This document shows positions 1 to 8,000 of a stretch of DNA of 16,505 nucleotides, in pieces (position 1 is the stretch's first letter; every line of letters starts with the position of its first letter). The position numbers were made by a program, and so were the translations under genes. The stretch lies in contig DHXK01000198.1 of the NCBI GenBank assembly GCA_002413665.1, positions 941 through 17,445 on the forward strand, in the 5' to 3' direction. The notes beneath the pieces are model-generated. The model was not told where the DNA came from and did not search any database. It saw nothing but the letters and a program-made list of their open reading frames with translations. Source of the stretch: Legionellales bacterium UBA5158 (GTDB lineage Bacteria > Pseudomonadota > Gammaproteobacteria > DSM-16500).

Positions 1-831
1 GCTAGTAATATATTAGATACAGAGGTTCTTAAATTAGCATTCTCAACAACTGGTGAAATTGAATATTTAAATAGAGAATTAGAAATATCAATCAATAAAA
101 TGGAGCAACTTAAAAAAAGTTACTCTCAACTTCAATTTGTTGATAATGGCTCCCTTTCGAGCTTGTTTAGCGTTAAATTACAGCAGGCCGACTTTGAAAT
201 GCAAGAAACAAAAAATATATTTAATAAAGTGGATCAAGATATTATTGGTTTTAGAAAACTTGAGCGTCGTCATTCAACAGTTAATGAAGAGGTTGCTTTC
301 TTTGCCGAACTTTCAAAAAATCGTAATACTAAAATAGTGAATCTAATTAAAGATGTTATTACAGACCCAGCTAATGAAAAATTTTGGCAATCTTTGACAA
401 AATCCTTTAATTTATTGAATTTAATTTCAAAGAAAATTCAGCATAAAGCAACGATAAGAGAAGTAACTGGTTACCCCGCAACTATTTTGCAAATGTATAC
501 TGGATTATTTGAGAGCGCACAGCCTTTATCAGAAAATGATTTTTTGACACTATTGAAAGCAAAAATAATTCCTCTAATCAATGCAAGTTTACAAAAGCCT
601 GAACATGAAGAAGAAATAAAAGGTAATGTCGAAGGTATAAAACCTTTGCGTCAGTTTTACTTAGGTATTCTGGCACTTTTGAACAATACACAACCTGATT
701 TACCAGAGGTACCGAAAAACCGTGAGGACTTAATTAAGCTTGGAAAGTCTTATCATAAGATATATAAAAAAGAGAATTTTGAAGTTTCTAATGCTTCTAG
801 CTATGGGGTTAATCGATCACAACAGCGATAA
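1..831 (+). CDS. Unrecognised protein, C-terminal 276 residues (5' end outside window)
   Basis: The frame is open from base 1 to the TAA at 829-831, so the ATG at 100 is probably internal and the gene starts outside the window. I do not recognise the family. The visible part is hydrophilic, rich in Lys, Asn, Gln and Glu, and looks mostly alpha-helical. It has no obvious transmembrane segment, no cysteine, and no nucleotide-binding or catalytic motif that I can name. Its tail is polar and ends in N-R-S-Q-Q-R. Base composition is as AT-rich as the NRPS region further right. A 158-nt gap separates it from the next gene on the same strand, with no convincing terminator. In a Legionellales-type genome, a large helical protein without known domains could be a secreted effector, but nothing here demonstrates that. 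I am confident that it is coding and have no functional call. Confidence 0.72.
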   Translation, partial: ASNILDTEVLKLAFSTTGEIEYLNRELEISINKMEQLKKSYSQLQFVDNGSLSSLFSVKLQQADFEMQETKNIFNKVDQDIIGFRKLERRHSTVNEEVAFFAELSKNRNTKIVNLIKDVITDPANEKFWQSLTKSFNLLNLISKKIQHKATIREVTGYPATILQMYTGLFESAQPLSENDFLTLLKAKIIPLINASLQKPEHEEEIKGNVEGIKPLRQFYLGILALLNNTQPDLPEVPKNREDLIKLGKSYHKIYKKENFEVSNASSYGVNRSQQR

Positions 832-989
832 AGGATTCCAATTGAGAATAAACCTTCTTTCATTAAGAGGTCATCTGCATTTTTTTCAAATTTACTTTTT
901 TCAATGTTTTCATATAGTTCTGATGAAATCTTAAGGTAAACGACAATAGTTCTACTTGTGCGATTTGAGCAGATGAATGACAATATGTT

Positions 990-1532
990 ATGCGCAAAAA
1001 AACTGAAATAAGCGAAGATGATAAATCTATATTTCGTGAAGCCGTTCGCGGCATCAAGCCTCTAATCAATACAAAAATAACACCAGTGCCACTCATTGTA
1101 AAAAAGGCACGTTCATCCAAAAATTTAGAAGAATCCCCCCTTTCAGCTTTTTCTGATCATGAATCATTGGATTTAGTGACCAGTGATAGCATGATTGAAT
1201 ACCATCAAACCGGAATACAACATAAAACTCTTCGCAATTTACGCACAGGTCAATATAATGTGGAAGGAATTTTAGACCTGCATGGAAAAACGGTGGAAGA
1301 AGCTAATGAAGCATTGCATCACTTCTTGCTGCGCTGCAAACAAGAGAAAACACGTCACGTATTAATTATCCACGGCAAAGGGCGAGATCCATTTAGACCC
1401 ATATTAAAAAATAAGCTCAATCATTGGTTGCGGCAAACAAATCAAGTTTTGGCTTTTTGTTCGGCAACAAATAAAGATGGGCGAAGTGGAGCTTTGTACG
1501 TATTATTGAAAAACCAAAACGGGGAGGTGTAG
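990..1532 (+). CDS. Smr/MutS-family endonuclease domain protein
   Basis: A 180-aa protein with a C-terminal Smr domain (about residues 94-175). It carries the DLHG motif at 96-99 and the H-G-K-G-R motif at 128-132, followed by the usual G-x-S/G-A-x-Y-V-L ending near 166-172. Smr domains are small nucleases. Proteobacterial stand-alone members (SmrA, SmrB) are about this size; E. coli SmrB cleaves mRNA at collided ribosomes. The N-terminus (K-K-T...S-E-x-D-x-x-x-F-R) resembles the N-terminal extension of those proteins. DLHG is the SmrB-like form, while HGKGR and the Cys/Gly-rich ending resemble SmrA, so I give no symbol. The ATG at 990 has only a weak ribosome-binding site. The stop lies 1 nt before the udk start, so the two genes are almost certainly cotranscribed. 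Confidence 0.88.
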   Translation: MRKKTEISEDDKSIFREAVRGIKPLINTKITPVPLIVKKARSSKNLEESPLSAFSDHESLDLVTSDSMIEYHQTGIQHKTLRNLRTGQYNVEGILDLHGKTVEEANEALHHFLLRCKQEKTRHVLIIHGKGRDPFRPILKNKLNHWLRQTNQVLAFCSATNKDGRSGALYVLLKNQNGEV

Positions 1533-1533
1533 A

Positions 1534-2181
1534 TTGATCAATAAAAATACAATTATAATAGGTATCTCAGGTGCTTCAGCATCGGGAAAAAGCCTTTTAG
1601 CTAATACCATAGTCAATGAACTTGGATCTAATCAAGTGGTTGTTATTTCAGAAGATTCATATTACAAAGATCACAGCAGCATACCTTTCGAAGAACGTAC
1701 ACAAATAAATTATGACCATCCTAACTCTTTAGATCATGAATTATTAAATCAACATCTGTTGCAATTACAACAAGGTGAGACGGTTCAGGTTCCCATTTAT
1801 AACCATGCCAAGCACGTAAGAGAAAAAGAAACACGCGCAATCGGCCAACACACTATTATCGTCTTAGAAGGGATTTTGTTGTTCATAGAAAAAGAGCTAC
1901 GTGATTTAATGGATATTCGTATTTTTATGGAAACAGCGCTAGACATATGTTTAATCCGACGCTTAAAACGAGACATGAAGGAACGTGGCCGCACATTAAA
2001 TGATGTTCTTAAGCAATATGAAGAAACGGTCAGACCCATGTATCTCCAATTTATTGAGCCCTCCAAGCGCTATGCTGACATTATTGTGCCCCGTGGTGGT
2101 GGCAATCGAATAGCTATAGACATGATTAAAGCTAAGATGCGTGAATTATTAGGCAATCATTATAAAAGTGAAAAATCTTAA
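1534..2181 (+). CDS. udk: Uridine kinase
   Basis: A 215-aa protein that phosphorylates uridine and cytidine to UMP and CMP in the cytosolic pyrimidine salvage pathway. It has the P-loop G-A-S-A-S-G-K-S at residues 13-20, the S-E-D-S-Y-Y-K substrate segment around 39-45, the Y-D-H-P motif near 60, and the R-D-x-x-E-R-G-R lid segment around 149-156. The length is that of bacterial Udk. The start is TTG at 1534, supported by a strong Shine-Dalgarno GGGGAGG at 1521-1527, inside the end of the Smr gene, with a 6-nt spacer. No better ATG lies nearby. Udk therefore seems translationally linked to the upstream Smr gene. Nothing in the motifs suggests loss of function. Confidence 0.95.
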   Translation: MINKNTIIIGISGASASGKSLLANTIVNELGSNQVVVISEDSYYKDHSSIPFEERTQINYDHPNSLDHELLNQHLLQLQQGETVQVPIYNHAKHVREKETRAIGQHTIIVLEGILLFIEKELRDLMDIRIFMETALDICLIRRLKRDMKERGRTLNDVLKQYEETVRPMYLQFIEPSKRYADIIVPRGGGNRIAIDMIKAKMRELLGNHYKSEKS

Positions 2182-2216
2182 CGCACTTTATTTTCTCCCT
2201 CATGAAAAAAAGAGAG

Positions 2217-2340
2217 CTCGTCATTGCGAGCGCGAGCGTGGCAACCCAGTCTTTAACGTTACTTGCTAAGTAATCTTAAGTTTTTCGTAGTAGGTGACAT
2301 TGAAAACCTGGGTTGCCACGCTCGCGCTCGCAATGACGAG
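2217..2340. repeat. Palindromic intergenic repeat with perfect 33-bp arms
   Basis: The left arm (2217-2249, starting CTCGTCATTGCGAGCG) and right arm (2308-2340, ending CTCGCAATGACGAG) are exact reverse complements over all 33 bases, separated by a 58-nt spacer. The GC-rich arms stand out sharply from the AT-rich surroundings. The CGTCATTGCGAG core resembles short palindromic repeats seen many times in some intracellular-bacterium genomes, so this is probably a MITE/REP-like element. No transposase ORF is present and I could not identify a target-site duplication. Transcribed, it would fold into a very stable stem that could act as an insulator between udk and the downstream unit. Confidence 0.85.
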
Positions 2341-2410
2341 ATCAGTTGACGATTGAACACTCAGATATAAATACTGCGAATCGCTAAATTCTTTTACAGG
2401 GTAACTTTAA

Positions 2411-2441
2411 TTAGTGAAAACTGCCCTACTCGTTATAAAAT
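2411..2441 (+). promoter_or_regulatory. Candidate sigma-70 promoter of the GGDEF-EAL/NRPS unit
   Basis: A TATAAAAT box at 2434-2441 is a good -10 match. A weak -35 element (TTAGTG, 2411-2416) lies 17 nt upstream. This would give a leader of about 65 nt ending in the ribosome-binding site GAGG (2503-2506), 6 nt before the ATG at 2513. The -35 is poor, and in AT-rich DNA such matches arise by chance. A competing pair (TTGACG at 2346, TATAAA at 2366) has a 14-nt spacer, which is too short. Confidence 0.35.
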
Positions 2442-2512
2442 AGACATCCAAGATATTAATAAATATTGGCTTTTATTGATTAGGCCTATTGTATTACCAA
2501 CAGAGGTAAGCA

Positions 2513-4981
2513 ATGAAGCTAAAAAACAAAGTGCTCCTTGCCATTGGGTTAGTGTGGGCTACCTTTCTTATAGTCACATACATTGGTTCACGCACTCTAT
2601 TACTCCAAACTTTTCTAAACTTAGAAAATGATCGTAACAACCATGATTTAACTCGCGTTGATGCTACGCTAAATCAATTAAGCAATGAGTTAAATACCTT
2701 CGCATCAGATTGGGCCCATTGGAATGATTTATATGCCTTCATGAAAGGTACAAACGATAGTTTTATTTCTAACAATCTTAATATGACTGTTTATACTAAC
2801 GCTAAACTTAACTTAATCTCTTTTTGGGATAAACAAGACAAGCTCGTTACTGGCGTTGCTATTGATTTAGATAATAAAAAACTAATAGCCATTCCTTCTG
2901 AACTACAAAAATATAGTTATCCAGGAAGCTTCTTATTAAATACGCATAACACCAATAAAAGCGTAGAAGGATTTATATTAGTTAATAATAATATTATGCT
3001 AGTCCATGCAAGCCCTATCACTGATAGTGAAAAAAAATTCCCTCCTTTGGGTACGCTGATTGCTGGTACCACTTTAACGGAAAATAAGTTACATAAAATA
3101 GCTTATATTTCACAATTAGATTTAACCTTGTTTACAGTAAATCAAATCAATAATAATCCTAATGTTTACACCGCCTGGCAAAAATCCATTATCAACTCTA
3201 ACCATCACTACATTACTCCGCTAAACGATTCCATTATGAAAAGTTATACATTAATATCTGATGTTAATGGCAAACCTATAGGTGTTATTCAAGTTACTTC
3301 ACCGCGAAATATTTTTTTAGCGGGCATTAAAACAATTCATTATTTTATGGCGAGCTTCTTAACATTAGGTATTCTTTTTTCGCTGTTAATGATATGGCTA
3401 TTACACCTGGTCATTATTAAAAGATTAGAAAAATTAGATAATGAAATAGAGAATATTGTGAAAAATAAAAATTTTTCAACTCGAGTACAGGTTGAAGGCA
3501 ATGATGAATTATCATCAGTAGAGACACAAATAAATGCAATGTTAACTACAATAACATCTTCGCAGGATTTCTTAGAACAAAGAGTAATTGATCGCACAAA
3601 AGAATTACAAAAATCCAATTTAAAATTACAAAAAGAAATTGTCGAACGAGAAATAATAGAAAAAGAATTTAAACTGAATAGAGATCACCTCACTCAGCTA
3701 GTACATTACGACAAATTAACTGAACTACCAAATCGTGTATATTTCCACGAAATCATACATAATATTTTAAGCCAAGCAGTTAGATCAAATAAAATTTTTG
3801 CTGTTTTATTTATTGACTTAGATAAATTTAAAAAAATTAATGATGCCTTAGGTCATGCCGCGGGAGATCAAGTATTAAAAGAAATGTCTAAGAGGTTTCT
3901 TTCAATTTTAAGAACAGGAGATTTTTTGGCTAGGCTGGGTAGTGATGAATTTATCGTTTTATTAAATGATATCAAACATTCAAAATATGCAAGCCCAGTG
4001 GCCGAAAAATTATTACAAGCATGTCTAAACCCTATAAAAATTGACCTGCACGATGTGTATATCAGTGCCAGCATAGGAGTTTGTATCTACCCTAACGATG
4101 GAACAGCGATAGAAGATTTGCAAAGACATTCAGACATGGCGATGTACAAAGCTAAAAAAAGTGGCGGCAATGCTTTTCATTATTTTACGAAAGAGCTGGA
4201 TGCTGAAGCACATGACTATATTCGTATAGAGACGGCTTTAAGAAAAGCCATCAAAAATAAAGAATTTGTTTTTTATTATCAACCTCAGTTTAATTTAAGC
4301 GATGGAAAAATTCACGGTGTAGAAGCCTTAATTCGCTGGAATAATCCTGACATTGGTATCATCGATCCTGATAAATTCATCCCTTTGGCAGAAGAAACAG
4401 GGTTAATTATGCCTATAGGTGAATGGACTATAGAAGAAGCTTGTAGAGTTAATAAATCCTGGCAAGATAAAGGTTATGAGCCCATCAGCATCGCCGTTAA
4501 TATATCCGCAAAACAATTTTGTCACCAGGATATCCCAGGGATAATTTCGCGCGCTTTAACAGATAACGGTTTAGAAGCAAGATTTTTAGAAATTGAGATT
4601 ACAGAAACAGCGGTTATGGATAACATAGAAATTACGATTAAAAAATTAAATGATATTAAAGCAATGGGTGTCAGAATTTCTATTGATGATTTCGGTACGG
4701 GTTATACTTCCATAGGTTATTTAAAAAAATTCCCCATCGATTTAATAAAAATTGACAGGTCCTTTGTTAGTGAAGTGCCAAAAAGTACAAATGATTCAGC
4801 TATCATTAACGCTATAATAGCGATGGGTCATAATTTAGGGATTAAAGTGCTTGCTGAAGGTGTTGAAACACGCGAACAATATGAATATTTAGTTACGCAA
4901 CAATGTGATTTAGTGCAAGGCTATTTTCTAAGTAGACCCGAGCCAGTTGATAAAGTGATATTACAATTTACAAAAAAATAA
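2513..4981 (+). CDS. Membrane CHASE4-HAMP-GGDEF-EAL c-di-GMP turnover protein
   Basis: An 822-aa inner-membrane protein. In order: TM1 (about 6-28); a periplasmic CHASE4-type sensor (about 35-270, with D-W-A-H-W-N-D at 66-72); TM2 (about 277-300); HAMP (about 300-352); a coiled linker; GGDEF (about 395-560); EAL (about 570-815). The GGDEF signature reads G-S-D-E-F (476-480), with the second Gly replaced. An RxxD inhibitory-site motif (R467-D470) lies five residues before it. The EAL part keeps E604-A-L, N-I-S, E-I-T-E, the D725-D-F-G-T-G loop, K-I-D-R-S, A-E-G-V-E and Q-G-Y. It is therefore likely a working c-di-GMP phosphodiesterase, with cyclase activity uncertain. CHASE4 suggests control by an unknown periplasmic signal. 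The next gene follows after 36 nt and encodes a PilZ-containing NRPS, so local c-di-GMP signalling to that enzyme is a reasonable inference. Confidence 0.93.
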   Translation: MKLKNKVLLAIGLVWATFLIVTYIGSRTLLLQTFLNLENDRNNHDLTRVDATLNQLSNELNTFASDWAHWNDLYAFMKGTNDSFISNNLNMTVYTNAKLNLISFWDKQDKLVTGVAIDLDNKKLIAIPSELQKYSYPGSFLLNTHNTNKSVEGFILVNNNIMLVHASPITDSEKKFPPLGTLIAGTTLTENKLHKIAYISQLDLTLFTVNQINNNPNVYTAWQKSIINSNHHYITPLNDSIMKSYTLISDVNGKPIGVIQVTSPRNIFLAGIKTIHYFMASFLTLGILFSLLMIWLLHLVIIKRLEKLDNEIENIVKNKNFSTRVQVEGNDELSSVETQINAMLTTITSSQDFLEQRVIDRTKELQKSNLKLQKEIVEREIIEKEFKLNRDHLTQLVHYDKLTELPNRVYFHEIIHNILSQAVRSNKIFAVLFIDLDKFKKINDALGHAAGDQVLKEMSKRFLSILRTGDFLARLGSDEFIVLLNDIKHSKYASPVAEKLLQACLNPIKIDLHDVYISASIGVCIYPNDGTAIEDLQRHSDMAMYKAKKSGGNAFHYFTKELDAEAHDYIRIETALRKAIKNKEFVFYYQPQFNLSDGKIHGVEALIRWNNPDIGIIDPDKFIPLAEETGLIMPIGEWTIEEACRVNKSWQDKGYEPISIAVNISAKQFCHQDIPGIISRALTDNGLEARFLEIEITETAVMDNIEITIKKLNDIKAMGVRISIDDFGTGYTSIGYLKKFPIDLIKIDRSFVSEVPKSTNDSAIINAIIAMGHNLGIKVLAEGVETREQYEYLVTQQCDLVQGYFLSRPEPVDKVILQFTKK

Positions 4982-5000
4982 TTTTTAAAATGATTTATCA

Positions 5001-5010
5001 AGGAAAAGGA
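5001..5010 (+). promoter_or_regulatory. Shine-Dalgarno of the NRPS gene
   Basis: The purine run AGGAAAAGGA ends 7 nt before the ATG at 5018 and fixes that start. The 36-nt gap to the upstream stop shows no terminator or promoter, which supports cotranscription with the GGDEF-EAL gene. Confidence 0.7.
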
Positions 5011-5017
5011 TTGAATC

Positions 5018-8000
5018 ATGGGAAACATCACGGAAGATAAATCCTCACCCAGTTACTGGGAAGATTTATTCAATAAAGCTACGCCTGCTGAAAAAATTTG
5101 TTTAGAAGGTCTAGACATACCTTGCGATAAAAAAAATCTGAATACTAATGAATATAAAACAAAAAAAATAAATATTTCAGTAATGCTTCCTAAATTACAA
5201 AGTATCACTAAAAATCATAAAATCCCTATCGATACCATAATGCATGCTGCGTGGAGTATTTTATTGCATCGATACACTGACTGTGCAGAGGTTATTTATG
5301 GCATGGGAGACTGCGTTGATGTAGAGCTAAATAATTTGGTCATTAGGAAAAATCCACTTCCTATAAAAACAACAACGACTCACAACCCTACATCACTGCA
5401 GTTTCTAATATCATTGAATGAAACTCTTAAGCGGCATGTGGAGAATAAAAATTCATATCATAATGAGATATTTAACAGCTCTCAATCTTGCATGCGCTAT
5501 TTAGTGATACAGGTTTCCAGGAAAGACAAATCCAGTACGGATGAAAATATTGTCGTGATTAACCCTCAACAATATCCACTAATACTTTGTATAAACATTA
5601 AAAAATCATCTGAAATTGAATTTTTTTATAATACAAAGCTTTACAGCGATTCTAGCATTGAAAATATTGCTATTCATTTTATGACGATACTGTCAGCTTT
5701 ATCAAAACAGTTGTTGGACAATATCACTCAGCTTTTAATCTTATCAGAAGAAGAATATAACAATTTATTATCAAGATGGAATAAAAATGTTAACTCTGTA
5801 GAGCATAATAAAAAGCAATGCGTGCATGATTTATTTAGCTACCAAGCAAGCTTGCATGCAAATAACTTAGCGATTACTCAAGAAGATTATTCTCTTACCT
5901 ATCAGGAATTAGATAAGCTAACTAATCAATTAGGAAGATTGTTGCAACAAAATGATATTACTCCTGGAGATAAGATAGCAGTTTTAATGGAGCGTAATTG
6001 CCAAAGCATAGTTGCTATGTTGGCAATTTTTAAAATTGGTGCTATCTACATTCCTATTAATCCAAAATACCCAAAAGAACGAATTAATTTTATTCTTCAT
6101 GATTGTCATGAAAAAATGATTTTAACAGACGAGATTAATAAAGTTCCTGAAAGTCTTCGATATAAAATATTTCATTTTAATAATCCTGTTTATTTAAATT
6201 CTATCGATGACAAAGTACTTTCTTCAATTGTATCTTCTGAAGAAATTGCTTATATCGCTTATACCTCAGGTGTTACGGGCAGACCCAAAGGGGTTCAAAT
6301 CAATCATCTTAGTTTAATAAATTTAATAAGCTGGTATCAAACAAATTATGATATAACAGCTAATGATAAATCTGTGCAATTCTCATCGCTAAGTTATGAT
6401 AACTATTTTAGTGAAACATTACCCTTTCTCGCAACAGGTGCCAGTGTACATGTGATTAATGATAGTGAAAAATTTATTCCTAAATTATTAATAGCATGGC
6501 TACAACGCGAAAAAATTACGTTTTGTGAACTTCCTACTGCCTATGCAAAGATTTTATTAAAGAAAATATGGTCATCTAAAGAAATGCGAATTATAAAATT
6601 ACACGGTGACAAGCTTACTAAGATGATTGCTGGCCAATATTCTTTTGATATATGGAATAGTTATGGAGTGACAGAAGCTACGATTGAATCCACCTGTATT
6701 AAAATCTACGAAGCAAATTCCAACATCTCAATAAAAACTATCTCTAACACTTCTTCTATAGGTAAACCTATTAGCAATGTTGAGGTTTACGTAGTTGATG
6801 AATATTTACAACCTGTACCCATTTGTGTGCCTGGTGAGTTATTAATTGGCGGCGCCGGCCTCTCAATTGGTTATTTAAATGACGAAGAGTTAACATCAGA
6901 AAAATTTATCTTAAATCCCTTTAAAAAAGATTCAAGTGAAAAATTGTTTAAAACCGGAGATTTAGTGAGATGGCGAAATGATGGTAATTTAGATTTTTTA
7001 GGTAAATTAACAGATAGGATAAAGATTGAAGGTGTTCGTATAGAATTAAATGAAATTGAAAAAGAATTAAGTGAATATTCGGATGTTAGTGAAGCCGTTG
7101 TGATATCAAAAGAATTACACAATGGAAGCAAATCACTCATCGCTTATCTCGTACCCAATCTCGATAAAATCAGAATTCCCTATCAAGAAGAATGTTTGTT
7201 ATCTCTGGGTGAAGGTAAGTTTTTTGATTTAATGACAGATGATATATCTAAATTTGGTGTTGCAATTTCCGGGTTAACAGAAACTATTACCACTCCAAAA
7301 AACATACGCCTATTTTTAGCATTACCTGGAATAAGTCAAAAAAAATGGTTGCCTGGACAAATTGTCTGGCAACAGGGTCTGCGAGCTGGTATACAATTTG
7401 ATCTCAACACAGAACAAAAAAGTATTTTAGACAAATCAATAAAATATTATCTATCTACGCATAATCTAATGAATGTTTTGCAAAGTGTTATGGTGAAAAG
7501 AAATCTTCATTCTGCTATTCGTAAAAAATTACCATCGCACATGACTCCGACATTCTTAACTGTTTTACCAAAATTTTCTTTAACATTTAATGGAAAAATT
7601 GATTGGAAATCATTACCTCCTCAGCATGATTATAAATTATTATTAGACAAAAACATAACCGCCCCTACTCAGCTAGAAAAAAAACTTTGTAGCATGTGGT
7701 GTGATATCTTGCATATTGATAAAGCTAGCGTGAATGATAACTTTTTTTCCATCGGCGGGAATTCTTTATTAGCTGCACGGTTTTTAGTAAACGTGTTGAA
7801 TGAATTTTCCATCTCTATTCCTGTTAAAATCTTCTTAAATCTACCATTTATCTCTAACCTTGCAGAATACATCTCAAGCAATGGAACGATGTTTCATCAT
7901 CATACTTTAATTCAAGATCAAATTTCTCATGATATGAGTTTAGCTGAAGATCTTTCTCCAACTAAAAACGCACATGATCGTATTCAAGGAATTCTTTTAA

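Larger units (their letters stand above)
2182..2512. other. Intergenic region between udk and the GGDEF-EAL gene
   Basis: This is 331 nt without a plausible gene. It holds a large inverted repeat (2217-2340) in its left half and a candidate promoter and ribosome-binding site in the right half. I see no tRNA, no small ORF with a convincing ribosome-binding site, and no clear T-tract terminator right after udk. If the inverted repeat is transcribed, it could itself impede read-through from udk. Confidence 0.7.

Noticed and set aside
100..102. ATG at 100 as the start of the left-edge gene
   Set aside because: The frame is open and looks equally protein-like back to base 1, and there is no ribosome-binding site before 100. 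The gene is better called partial.
801..983. A 60-aa minus-strand ORF covering the gap between the left-edge gene and the Smr gene
   Set aside because: It overlaps the end of a real gene on the other strand, has no clear ribosome-binding site and no recognisable family. It could be a relic, but nothing supports that.
2217..2340. CRISPR array or insertion sequence
   Set aside because: There is a single pair of inverted arms, no direct repeats with spacers, and no transposase ORF.
2346..2371. TTGACG...TATAAA pair as the promoter of the GGDEF-EAL gene
   Set aside because: The 14-nt spacer is too short for a normal sigma-70 promoter. The box at 2434-2441 is better placed.
2182..2512. tRNA or structured riboswitch in the udk downstream gap
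   Set aside because: No cloverleaf or known riboswitch pattern is visible; the only strong structure is the inverted repeat.
7163..7462. Separate gene or frameshift explaining the extra segment in the adenylation domain
   Set aside because: The reading frame continues unbroken, with motifs before and after in the same frame, so it is an in-frame insertion.
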